DNA from: Vitellaria paradoxa
Lineage: Eukaryota > Streptophyta > Magnoliopsida > Ericales > Sapotaceae
DNA: 64,000 bases
NCBI GenBank assembly: GCA_019916065.1
Contig: CM034233.1
Coordinates: forward strand, 18,250,436-18,314,435
Direction of reading: 5' to 3'
The notes under the pieces are model-generated. The model did not search any database. It was not told the DNA's origin and worked only from the letters and a program-made list of their open reading frames with translations. Shown piece after piece: positions 51,201-61,827 of the stretch (its first letter is position 1; each line of letters opens with the position of its first letter). The position numbers and the translations under genes are program-made.

Positions 51201-51999
51201 TAAAATTAATCCTATGCCATATGATAAATTAGTAAATTCGTATGCTCCCGGAAGTCCAATCCAACCTCGTAATACTGTCCAGAACACTGGTATGATACTT
51301 CTCCAAAAATCTTTGATACTTCATTTAGTAAGAGAGTTTGAAAAAATTATTTGACAGAGTTTCAGTAAAATAAATGTGTTGTATCTGTATCCTTACAAAG
51401 TAGTGATATATAAGAAATCTCACGTGGAATAACATGTATAAGTTGCATATAATTGCATATAACTGTGTTTTCTCATTCTCCATTAGAGTAATGCCACCTA
51501 TATTGTTAATTCCAAGATTGATTCCTTAATTTGTTATCTAATGTATTGTATTCATTGTAATTTGCAACAGCACATTTATAAACGTATATATCAGAACTAT
51601 TAGGAGAGAGTTATACGTGCGACCCATGACATAAGTTGCTTTTGTGGAAACAATTCATATGAAGTGCTTGGTTGGAGATTGATCGGGTGATTGAGGCTCG
51701 ATTGGGTGATTGAGGCTCGATCGATAGCATCGTTACACGGATGCCCCTAGCTAGGTGTGTGTCAAGCAAGGAGTCTAACAGATGCCCCCGATCGAATATG
51801 AGTGGAGCTCGGATGCCTCTGGTTGAGAATGGGCTAAGCAGGAAGCTCAGCCGTTGCAGGTGGTACGAGATCTACCTATATCACCATATGTAATGTCATT
51901 AATTTTATTAAATAATTAATTTCATATATATATAATTAGTACTATATTATATCTAATTTCATATATTATCTGGTAGCATTACTAATACTAAGTTATATT

Positions 52000-52153
52000 A
52001 TTTATTGTGTTGAAAATGGAAATGACAATAAGAATAAAAGTGTGCATGGTAAAAGAATTATAACATTTGGTGCATTATTTATTGTGTTGAAAATGGAAAT
52101 GACAATAAGAATAGAAGTGTGCATAGTAAAAGAATTATAACATTTGGTGCATG
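52000..52153. repeat. Two-copy tandem repeat, 77 bp unit
   Basis: TTTATTGTGTTGAAAATGGA at 52001 recurs at 52078, and the rest of the unit is nearly identical (AATAAAAGTG against AATAGAAGTG). It is present twice in copy A and only once in copy B (near 54345). Confidence 0.9.
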
Positions 52154-52988
52154 AAAAATAAGAATGAAAATGCCTTTTGTTATAATTTATAATATATAAA
52201 TATATGTGAAAATTAAATGAGAATATAAATTAAAAGGCAGAGTTATTATTTCTTAAAAGATATTTAAGAACATCTTTGTTAATTCACGCGTTATACAAAG
52301 AGTTTGGTTTTTTGTGAAATTTCTAAATACTATATTAAATTTAAAATCTTATTTTGAAAATTAAAAAAAATTCAATTCCTTAATTAAAGACTAACTAAAT
52401 AAAAAAATTTCTTCCTAAACAAAAATAAATAAATAAATAAATAAAAATTAAAAAAAAGTGAGCAGCCAAACATAGCATAAATTTTATATCCGAATCAAAC
52501 GACTAACTAAAGTAAGGGTAAATGACGAGTCGGAATTACTTGGCAGTAGTAAACTAAAAAGCATCAGAACAAAGTAACAGGAATCCGGAATGGCTTTTAT
52601 TCTCCGTTTGACATTATCTAATACCCATACGAACATCACCAGGATTGATTCTCTTTGCTCATCAGAAATGCGATGCTATCACCGCTCTCCCTTCCTGTCT
52701 CATGAGTTATCAATGCTTTATTTTTCCTCTAATTAATGAATAGTGGTTCATAAAACCTTTTTTTTAGGCCTCATTAATTTGACTTGTGGGTTAGATGAGA
52801 TATTTAATTTTGGGACTTCTTATTCATGGATTAAGAGTTTTATATGCTTCATATCATATATTTAATCAAAACAGAGGATTAAACATGAAATTATCAATAT
52901 TTATTATCTATATTACACTTGTTTGTTTGATGGAACTTGAATAAAAATGAAAAACAATTATATTACTCTTAATTAATATACTTTATTA

Positions 52989-53119
52989 TGGGTATGTTTA
53001 GAGTGATAAAAAGTGATATAAATTGTGGGCTCATAATTCGTACTGTGAGATAAAAAATAAATTATTGTTAGAGATTTTTAGAGATTTTCAATTAAAATTA
53101 GTGCGCCAAACATACCCTG
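52989..53119. mobile_element. MITE inserted in copy A
   Basis: The ends are TGGGTATGTTTAG and CAAACATACCCTG, with TTA on both sides (52986-52988 and 53120-53122). The element is absent from the corresponding site in copy B. Confidence 0.7.
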
Positions 53120-53399
53120 TTATATTTTATATAATACATATTATGTTAAAATTTTATTTAATGTATGTCTCACTACAATCCGTCTTACCTTTTCACGGGG
53201 ATAATATAATACCATGTTTGTGGAATAAACAGTTCCATTTGAATTACTAGTTTAAAAGTGTTTTCTTCCAATCAAAACATGAGACTTGTTTAGAACTCTT
53301 TATCTAAACCAACCTTATTCCGCAAGTCAAATGTGATCCTAGTTTACTGTGAATGTTAGTTAACCAAAGGGTTGGAACATGGGTTAAAATTAAATAGAG

Positions 53400-53702
53400 G
53401 GAAAAGAAAAAAAAAATGAAGGAAAACAGAATAAAATGAAAAACTAAAAAGAAAAGTGAAGGAAAACAGAATGAAATGAAAAAGTTTATCTAATTTAATT
53501 TTTTATTGAATTAAAAATGAGAAGAAAATAAATCAATATTTGCCAAAAAAAAAATAGCTTTTACTCAACTAAACAAAAAAGTAAAAAAATTAATAATTTT
53601 ATTTTCTCTTTACTTTTTTTTCCTCAAAAAATCTATAGTGGCGTTTGACACAAAAAAAAAAAAAAAAAAGAAAAGAAAAAAAAGAGGGGGGTAGGGTGCC
53701 AT

Positions 53703-53734
<32 letters not shown>

Positions 53735-54190
53735 GGATCTTTACAATTGCACTATGGTCATAGCTATACGAAAATGTAGATGTAATTAAGAGTAATAATT
53801 AAAATAAAGACTTATTTTATATCTTAACAAAATATTTTCATACCTATACGTCATGAGGTCAAGCTCGTACAGATAATCAATCATCAAATTAGTTACGCAA
53901 GGTGTTTTTTTTTTTTTCTATTTTCATATTGTTTTGTATTTGCTAGTTTTAGTTTTCGAACAATCTTCATCAACATTTATTTTTTTTAATATTTTTTATA
54001 TGATCTAACTTTTATTTACAATTAATAACTCTCTTGCATATGATTTTAAATATACAACTAAGTATACTGACACATGATTACCCACTTCCAATACTAGGCA
54101 CCTTTGAACGTTGATTTCTCATTAGTAATTCATGTAACAGCGAATACCCACAGGCAGCAAGCAAAGCACAAAAAGATGGAACCATCTGTG
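53400..54190. other. Spacer between the duplicated segments
   Basis: AT- and A-rich sequence with a long T run at about 53704-53732. No gene is seen. Confidence 0.4.
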
Positions 54191-54595
54191 ACAAGATTAA
54201 GTGTTAAAATTAGTCCTATGCTATGTGTGATTTCATAAAATTTATTAAAAAAATTAATTTTATGTATGTAAAATCAATATTATATTATATCTAATCTCAT
54301 ATATTATTCAATAACATTATTTATGCTAAGTTATATCATGGATTGCGTTGAAAATAAAAATGAGATTGAGAATAGAACTGTGCATAGCGAAAGAATTATA
54401 ATATTTGGTGTAATTATTATATTATATGAATATATTTAAAAATTGACTGAGGACATAAGTTAAAAGACATAATTATTATTTTTTTAGAAGATATTTAACT
54501 AATGACAACAGTTTTGTTAATATTTAATTCACGGCTTATAAAATAGTTTTGCTTTTCACGAAATTTTCAAATACTATATTAAACTTAGAATCTTA

Positions 54596-54901
54596 GAGGG
54601 CATTTTGTTGTATTTTTATTTTTTATGTGTTTTATTTTTTTTAAAATCTCAAAACACGAAAAATAGAAGATGTATTTGATTTGATATTTTCTATTTTTAA
54701 TATTTTGAGATTTTTCTCATTTTGAGTTAAAAAAGTTCAAAATGACTTTTTGCCATTTCGTATTTTATATGTAAACTCATTTTCTATTTTCAAAAATATA
54801 TTTTGAAAATACAAGCGATCAAATATGTTTTAAGTTATTTTCCTTATTTTCAAAATTACAAAATAAAAAATGGGCTCACAACAGGCATACCAAATGACAC
54901 C
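54596..54901. mobile_element. MITE inserted in copy B
   Basis: A 306 bp element beginning GAGGGCATTTTGTTG and ending CAAATGACACC, flanked by TTA on both sides (54593-54595 and 54902-54904). The matching site in copy A (near 52352) has a single TTA and no element. Confidence 0.75.
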
Positions 54902-55302
54902 TTATATTATTGCAAATTAGAAATAATTTCAATTCTTTAATTAGAGACCAACTAAATATATAAAAAAATTTCTTCCCCTAAACACACGGGAAAAAAAAAA
55001 AAAGAAGAATCAATGCTTTATTTTTCCTCTAATGAATAGTGGTTCATAAAACCTTTTAGGCCTCATTAATTTGACTTGTGGGTTAGATGTGATATTTAAT
55101 TTTGGGACATCTTACTCTTGAATTAAGGGTTTTATATGCTTCATATCATATATTTAATCAACAGAAGATTAAACATGAAATTATTAATATTTATTATCTA
55201 TATTGCACTTGTTTATTTGATGTAACTTGAATAAAAATGAAAAACAACTATATTACTCCTAATTAATATACTTTATTATGTTATATTTTATATAATGTAG
55301 TG

Positions 55303-55412
55303 TTTGGAACACACCAAACATCTATAAAATTTAAAATTTTTATTTACAGTACGAATTATAAGACTATAATTTTTACAAATTTATACTAATTTATACAATT
55401 TCAAACACATAC
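55303..55412. mobile_element. Small MITE inserted in copy B
   Basis: The ends are GTGTTTGGAACAC and TTTCAAACACAT, with an ACAGTACGAATTATAAGACT interior. The site is empty in copy A (near 53138), where TATATAATACATATTATG is continuous. Confidence 0.6.
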
Positions 55413-55934
55413 AATATATATTATATTAAACTTTATTCAATATGTATTTTACTACAATCTGTTCTACCTTTTCATTGGGATAATATAATACTATGTATGC
55501 GGAGTAAATAGTTCGATTTGAATTCTTAGTTTAAAAGTGTTCTTTTTTTTTGGCAATCAAAATATGAGATTTTCTTAGTACTATTAATCTCGACCAACTT
55601 AATTCCGCGAGTCAAACATGATCTTTTAGTTTATTGTGAATATTGGTTGACCAAGTGGTTGGAACAAAGACTAGTAGAGGAGAAGAAGAAGAAAAGTGAA
55701 GGAAAAAAAATAAAGTGAAAAAGTGTATTTAATATAATATTTTTTTCTTGAAAAATATGGTGTCGTTTGACACATTAAAAAAAATTTACTTTTATTAATT
55801 TTTTTCAAGTTTTATCAAAATTTTTCTTTTTTTTCAACTTTTATCATTTTTTTCACTTTTATCAACTTTTTTTAATTTTTATAAATTTTTACCAAAAATC
55901 TAATCAACTCCTAAAATAAATTTTTATAAAGACT

Positions 55935-56175
55935 ACAAACAGCTGACAAAGAAGGCAGCCGGAAGGCCTAACAACTTTGCTGGAATTCTCGGACTTTCTT
56001 GAGACTAGCACGCTAGTCCGTGGAATTCTCGAACTTTCTTGGTCACTATTGGCTTGCCTCGTCGTGCTCAAAATTCAAACCTTCCCTTCTCCATCAAGCA
56101 AACCACACGCTATAAAGACCATTCAAAGAGTTCATTCATTCCTTTTTTCCGGGGCTATGACGACTTGGAGTACGT
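55935..56175 (+). promoter_or_regulatory. Orphan copy of the GST promoter with heat-shock elements
   Basis: This segment aligns with 56556-56790, the promoter of the GST below. It keeps a TATA-like GCTATAAAGACC at about 56108-56120 and heat-shock-type elements: TTCtcGGActTTC at 55986-55998, which is mismatched in the middle unit, and TTCtcGAActTTC at 56026-56038, which is perfect. There is no GST coding sequence after it. The 3' end runs into a MITE at 56205. Confidence 0.75.
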
Positions 56176-56204
56176 CATTATAAAGACCACATAAAGCAGA
56201 CAAA

Positions 56205-56552
56205 GAGGGTGTTTGGAAGTTAAAAAAAAATTTAAATTTTGGTAATTTTTTAGTTGTTTTTTTTTTTTTTTTTACTTTTTTTTGTGTGTTTGGTTGAAAC
56301 AAGTGAAATTTTTAGTATTTTTTAGTAACTTTTAAGTGTTTGGTAAATTTTTTACTGTAGTAAAATAAAAAAGTTATAACTTTTGGGTATTTGGTATATT
56401 TTTTACTGTAACAAATCAAAAAAGTTGTAATTATGAAGTGATACTTTTTACTATAATAAATAAAAAAAATAAAAAAATTTATGATTTTATCAAATATATA
56501 AAAATTAATTTTTAATATTTTTTTATTAATTTTTGAATTGCCAAACACCCTC
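56205..56552. mobile_element. MITE between duplicated GST promoters
   Basis: The ends are GAGGGTGTTTGG and CCAAACACCCTC, a 12 bp perfect inverted repeat. The interior, in inverse orientation, is that of 19355-19701. It sits at the junction between the two promoter copies. Confidence 0.8.
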
Positions 56553-56555
56553 GTA

Positions 56556-56790
56556 GAAGGCAGCCAGAAGACCTACAACTTCGCTGTATTTTCTCCACAA
56601 TTGTTCCGTGGAATTCTCGAAAGACTAGTACACTATTCCGTGGAATTCTCGAACTTTCTTGGCCACTGTTGGCTTGCCTCCCCATGTTCAAAATTCAAAC
56701 CTCGGCTTCTCCGTCAAGCAAACCACCTCCATAAATATCAAAGAGTTCGTTCATTCTTTCATCTCACAATTCATACCCATTTCAAAGTGC
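56556..56790 (+). promoter_or_regulatory. Promoter of tau GST with heat-shock elements
   Basis: The GST promoter carries a perfect three-unit heat-shock element TTCtcGAActTTC at 56645-56657, about 166 bp before the ATG, and a two-unit TTCtcGAA at 56613-56620. A TATA-like CATAAATA lies at about 56731-56738. The heat-shock element is the binding site of heat-shock transcription factors, so heat or proteotoxic stress induction is likely; some tau GSTs are known to be heat-inducible. Confidence 0.65.
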
Positions 56791-56822
56791 ATTAATAGTC
56801 CCCTGTTACTTGAGAATCAGCC

Positions 56823-57747
56823 ATGGCCAAAAGTGATGTAAAGCTTCTAGGAGCATCTCCAAGCCCGTATGTGAACCGGGTTCAAATCGCCCTCAATTTG
56901 AAAGCAATCGACTATGACTTCCTAGAAGAGAAATTCGGTTCCAAAAGCGAGCTCCTCCTCAAATCCAACCCGGTTCACAAGAAAATACCGGTTCTGCTCC
57001 ATTCCGACAAGCCCATTTGTGAGTCCCTCATCATCGTCCAATACATCGACGAGGCCTGGACTTCCGGCCCCTCAATCGTCCCTTCCGATCCATACGATCG
57101 CGCCATTGCCCGCTTCTGGGCTGCTTACATTGATGACAAGGTAAGTAATTTCTCGCTTGCCTTTTATCCTTTTCTGTTTGAAAAGCCCATTTGTGATTAT
57201 TGTAGACTTTGAGATGATTGGTGACTCGAGCTCTCGTTTAAGGAGTTTTTGGTTCAAATTTTGGGTGCAGTGGTTTCCAACACTGAAGGACGTCCGGACG
57301 GCTGAGGGAGAGGAGGCGAAATTGGCAGCGGCGGAACGAGTGACGGAAGGGCTGGTGTTGTTGGAGGAAGCTTTTGTCAAGTGCAGCAAAGGGAAGGACT
57401 TCTTTGGTGGGGATAACATTGGGTATCTTGACATAGCATTTGGAAGCTTCTTGGGGTGGCTAAGGGTAGCAGAGAAGATGGCGGATGTGAAGCTGCTTAA
57501 TGAGACCAAGACACCATCTCTGGTGGGATGGGCTGAGAGGTTCTCTTCTCATGGTGCTGTGAAGGGAGTTGTTCGGCAGCAGAAATTACCGCCGGAACTG
57601 CTGACCACGCCAACCGGAAATGCAATCGCCGACCTGCCGAACAAAGACAGAAAGAAAGGTAACGGCCGGAGAGGAGGTCTCAGGCCGGAAAACCCTCCGA
57701 TGATTAAGTCAGCAAGTCACTCAAGAAAGAAAGTTTTCTGGAGATAA
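56823..57747 (+). CDS. Tau-class glutathione S-transferase, 3' end replaced by LTR
   Basis: Exon 1 is 56823-57140 and exon 2 starts at 57271 after a GT-AG phase-0 intron; the intron position after a D-D-K codon group is typical of tau GSTs. The N-terminal thioredoxin-like domain carries the catalytic Ser in the S-P-S-P-Y motif at residue about 12-16, then K-K-I-P-V-L and E-S-L-I-I-V-Q-Y. The all-helical C domain follows. Native sequence stops at about codon 206 (V-K-G-V-V), where the LTR begins at 57570. The frame runs 59 codons into the LTR to a stop at 57745-57747, giving a predicted chimeric 264-residue protein without the last roughly 15-20 native residues. It could conjugate glutathione to toxins or peroxides if stable. 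The likely relatives from memory are Arabidopsis GSTU15/16. Confidence 0.82.
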
Positions 57748-58467
57748 AGGAGTCAAAGTTTAAGTTGGCAATAGTCAGCTTACCTTTGTGGTTCAGTAGT
57801 ATATCCCATATATAGTGGTCTGAGTAATGATTACAGCATACCTATGACTCGACATTACGCACACTGCCGTGTCCCTCTTTTACACTCTTGCTTTAAATGC
57901 CCTTCCCCTTCATTTAATGCCTCAGACCCCTCATTAATACACCGTGCCTTTCATTTAATGCTTCTGGCGGTTTAACACGGCATTATAACCTGAATTTCAG
58001 GATCATACTGTCTTCTTGTCGCATCAGCCACCGAATCGTGACGAGATAGACCGATTTAGTTACATCTCCAGAGACAAGTACCTAGTTCAATCCTATCTAA
58101 GGTGCATTTATGGTCATGAGCCTTCTTTAAAGGTTGTGGGCCCTAGGTTTGACATTTACTGGCCGTCGACAGATAGGCCGAGCAAACTAGATTCCTCGGC
58201 TATAGCCACGTGGTTATACATTGTTTATTGATGTCGAGGTTCAAGGTATTCTTTGGAGCACTAACTCTAAATCGTGTACTCACGTATAACACTCACGTGG
58301 AACTCTCGTGCCAATAATCAGTTGTTCGGCGGGATGCCACGTGTCCAGACGGAACGTGCTCGGCAAGTGGCTACGTGGCTTATGTGAATTTGCTCGGCAC
58401 TGCGCCACGTGGCACCAGACTAAACCTGTTCGGCAAGAGTACAGCTTTAGTATTATTATGCCCAACA
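57570..58467 (-). mobile_element. 3' LTR of Tat-lineage Ty3/gypsy element (right copy)
   Basis: An 898 bp LTR starts TGTTCGGCA and ends TGCCCAACA on the plus strand, so the element points left and its 3' LTR lies nearest the GST. It carries CACGTG G-box cores at 58207, 58294, 58338 and 58406. A minus-strand TATA lies at 57806-57815. The last bases of GST exon 2 before it are GGAGT, the candidate 5 bp target duplication, whose other copy lies outside the window. Confidence 0.88.
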
Positions 58468-58974
58468 TTTTGCCCCCACTCTGGTCGAGAAAAGATATTT
58501 TTCGAGCAGAGTAGTAGAGCAGAATAACCTTACCTCCCTGATCCTTCAACCCTCCTGCGCAGTTTGTCGTTTAGTATGTCCCTGACGCGTATCAAATCTG
58601 ATTGGACTTTTCTCTCTCCTCGTGACAACACGCGCAGTGCCCTTTTAGCTTTTCATCTGCTGCGTCGCTTACGCGGTTTCCCAGATATGAGGTGTTAAAA
58701 CGTGAATGGTCAGAAATTTGAAAATTGGGGCGGCAATAAATGCCATTTCTACCGCCCATTGCCTTTTCGCTGGAAACGCTTCAGTTACCCTCACAGATAC
58801 ATACACATATACATATATACCTGATTCATCTTCTCTTACTTCTTTTCCGCGATTCGAGTTATCAGATTTCCCTTGCTTCTTTCCCTCTGAGTTTTCGTCT
58901 TCGCGAGCTTTCACCCTTCCCGTCGTTCTTCGTTCCCGGTGAGTTAATACTCTTTTTACTTCAAATTTTCCGTT
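58468..58974 (+). promoter_or_regulatory. Leader and promoter of the Tat antisense gene
   Basis: Bases 58468-58481 are the complement of the retrotransposon polypurine tract. The rest is a non-coding leader with a TATA-rich stretch CACATATACATATATACC at about 58803-58821. A GTGAGT donor-like site at 58938-58943 might mark a 5' UTR intron. The same region in the left element is 26-531. Confidence 0.5.
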
Positions 58975-61827
58975 ATGGGTAGACTCGCAAACGAGCTAAG
59001 TTCTGAGGAGAAAGTTAGGATTTTCAAGGAGAAATACCAGATTCCTCAGAACGTAGGTATCAGGCTCGCCGAACAAAGCGAGCGTGAAACAGGGGAATTC
59101 CCCATAGTGGCAATCACCGAAGGTGGCCTTAGGTTCCCCCTGCACCCCTTTCTTCGCTCTATGATGAGCATTCTGGACCTTGGCCCTAAGAACCTCACCC
59201 ACAACTTTTATAGAATCGTTAATGGGGTAATAGAAATAAACAGGCGATATGGATTCCACATATCCGAGTACGATCTTCTTTACTGTTACTCAATCCAGAA
59301 GGTGAGGAAGGATGAGAACAGGTGGTACCTGAAATCCCGACCAGAAAAGGCCTTGGTCCACATGCTGCCTGATACGATTAAGTCGGAAAGTGACCTGTGC
59401 GTCGTCACATGTCACTGGACACACGATCCAGACGAAGATCGTTTTCCAATCGTCCCTCGGGTTTCTTTGGGCCCAGGTTGGTTGATTTCAAATCCTACCA
59501 GTTCTTATTCTTCTTTACCCTCACTTCTAAGCATACTAACTGTTTGATTTAATATCTGTGCAGGTGTTCAGTTAAAGAAGTTCTGGGCTACTGGCATTCG
59601 TGCTGACAAGGACCATTTGAAGGAGGTGTTCAAATTCCTCGGGGGTCCAGATTTATATCCATTCGCCAGAGCGGTTCCAATTTTGTTCAACTTCACCCCC
59701 TCTCATCAGACGTTCATTGCCCCCCCTCAAGGTTTCGCAACCTCGGAGGCTATTAGGCGTCTTCAGTGGTGGTTTCGGGCTTCTGCTGAAGAGAAAAAGA
59801 ACTACTACGCCTTAAGACATCCAGGGTGGACTCGCCCCCCTCCATTCGCTATTCCACTCATTGCCGAGCAAGTTCAAGCCCCTCAAGTTGCAGTTCCTGA
59901 GCCTTCCGAACAGCCGAGGAAGCGACAGTTTGTTCTTTTGGACGAGGAGGAAGAGGAAGAGGAAGAAGAAGAAGTTGAGATCCCCCCTGCTTTCGATTAC
60001 TTCTCAGATTTAGAAGGGGAAGAAGAAGAAGTAGTCATGGCCCCGAAGATCGATTACAAGAAGCTCGCCATGGCAAAAGCAAAAGAACAAAGGGGTGGAG
60101 AGGCCCAGAAGAAGAAGGCCAACGAACAAAAGGCTGGTGGGAAGAGGAAGACTGATGAGGGGAGAGCCCCTGCTCCTTCAACTGCCGAGCAGATAATAAA
60201 GGTGAAAATGGAGAAGGGGAAGGAGCAGGAGGCAGCTCAGAAGAGGCCATCTGGTCCTCCTGAGCAGAAGAGGGCCAAGACGCAATCTGCGGACGCGGCT
60301 CCAACGGCCGAGCAGGAGCAGCTGCCGAAGGAGGACGCCGCGAGGAGGCCAGCACCTTCCAAGGTCGTGCTACCAACTAAAGACGCACCACCGAGAACCT
60401 CCGAGCCGTTACCTGCTCAACCAGTTGGGCCCGTGCCTCTGGCCATCGAGTATCCGGCCAATCCGGTTCGAGACTCCCCTCCATTTATTCCAGAAATCCT
60501 TATTCCCAGCCTCGAACACCCTCAAGGCCGTCCCTTCACTATCCAAGACACTGCCCTTAACCATGCCGAGGAGTATCTCAAGGGTATCCTCCCTCCTCGG
60601 GACGTTCATAACACGAGGAAGAATAGGACGGAGGATATCCACAAAACTCTGATGAAGAACATCATCTCTGTAAGTACTATAATATTCCTTTATGTGAATC
60701 CTTTCGTTATTATAATTTTTCCTAACTTTCTGTTCTTTCTGCAGACTTCTCTCCACACAATAGAGTTAATTGCCCGGAGCCGAGCATTCGAAACCAGAGC
60801 CGAGCTGGATAAGACGGAAATAAGGGAGTTGAAAGCGAGCGTGAGGTCCTTGGAGAAGGAGAATAAGAATCTCCAATCCAGCAATGACGCTCTGGCAAAA
60901 GAGAGAAGTCAGCTTCAGGATGAAAATAAGGAGATTGAGCATCAACTCAACACTGCCCTTGGCCAAGTTGCTGGAAGCATAGCTCGTGTGCAATCAATGG
61001 ATAAAATCCTAAATCATAAAGACGAGGAGCTTTTAGTGGTCAAGGGCAAACTTTCCAAGGCTGAGATTGAGTTGTCCTCCACGAAGACTGGGCAGGAATT
61101 ACTCTTGAAGGAGTTGGAGGCTTCTAGGGCCGAGCAAGAGAGATCAAAGCAAGAGCTTGTCAACCTTCGGGCAGAGCTTGCACTGAAGACTCGAGCCCTG
61201 GCAGAGAAAGAAGCTGCCCTCCAAGAAGCCGAGGACAAGGCCAAAGCTGAGGTGGAAGCCCAGATTAATGATTGCGTGGATCAGATGAGGGATGCTCACA
61301 ACGACTTCTTTCTTGAGGGTTGGGAGGCCGCAATGAAGAAGAACAATGTTGATCCCACCAACCCCATATACAAGGAGGTCCCTTATCCTGATCCAGAACG
61401 CTCAATTCCCCAGTTCAGCTTTGAGCGTCCACCTCAAACTCCCTCAATTCATACTGCCGAAGAAACAATTGAGGAGGGAGAGGTTGAGGTGGATAGTGCC
61501 CAGAAGGACACCTCCCAGGCGCTTGAACAGATTGATCTAATAGTGGAGAGAGATCCCACTAAGGGAGGAGAGAAGTGAGCCTTCTTGTATAATTTTTTTT
61601 TTTATTTGGATGTAATATAAAACTTTTAACTCCAAGTGAATGAAAGCAGTTTGACTTCTTTCTAATCTTGTTTTATTTTTCTCTGTCTTTGTTTCTTTAG
61701 AACTACCGATGAATTGATTGGGGATTGCCTTAGCTGGCTAGCTGATGAAATAATAAGGAGTGCAGCCGAGGAATACCTTGACGTTTTTTCCCACGAAGTA
61801 GCTACAAACCATTACAACAAATGTTAA
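58975..61827 (+). CDS. Antisense spliced gene of Tat retrotransposon (gypsy-type domain plus coiled coil)
   Basis: Four exons, 58975-59476, 59564-60669, 60745-61574 and 61701-61827, all with canonical GT-AG ends and consistent phase, predict 854 residues. The 75 bp third intron is in frame, so the reading frame stays open there. The N-terminal part (residues about 45-110, G-L-R-F-P-L-H-P-F-L) resembles the plant gypsy-type transposon domain (PF04195). A very acidic block of Glu/Asp lies at about 306-320, then a Lys/Gln/Pro-rich region, then a long coiled coil (about 570-750) and a short C-terminal exon ending C. It is coded opposite to pol. The function of these antisense genes in Tat elements is not known to me. 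The gene is intact and has no internal stop. Confidence 0.8.

Larger units (their letters stand above)
51200..53400 (+). repeat. Segmental duplication, copy A
   Basis: It matches copy B (54190-55675) in the same orientation in several long blocks. Examples are GTGGTTCATAAAACCTTTT..AGGCCTCATTAATTTGACTTGTGGG (52745-52790 against 55030-55080) and GATTAAACATGAAATTAT (52877 against 55169). A unique insert of unknown origin, about 51250-51890, contains a short tandem unit (GGGTGATTGAGGCTCGAT) at 51683-51722. No gene is identified. Confidence 0.8.
54190..55675 (+). repeat. Segmental duplication, copy B
   Basis: Similar to copy A, from AAAATTAGTCCTATGCTATG at about 54203 to the TTGGAACA block at 55660. 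Two MITEs interrupt it at sites that are empty in copy A (54596-54901 and about 55303-55412). Confidence 0.8.
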
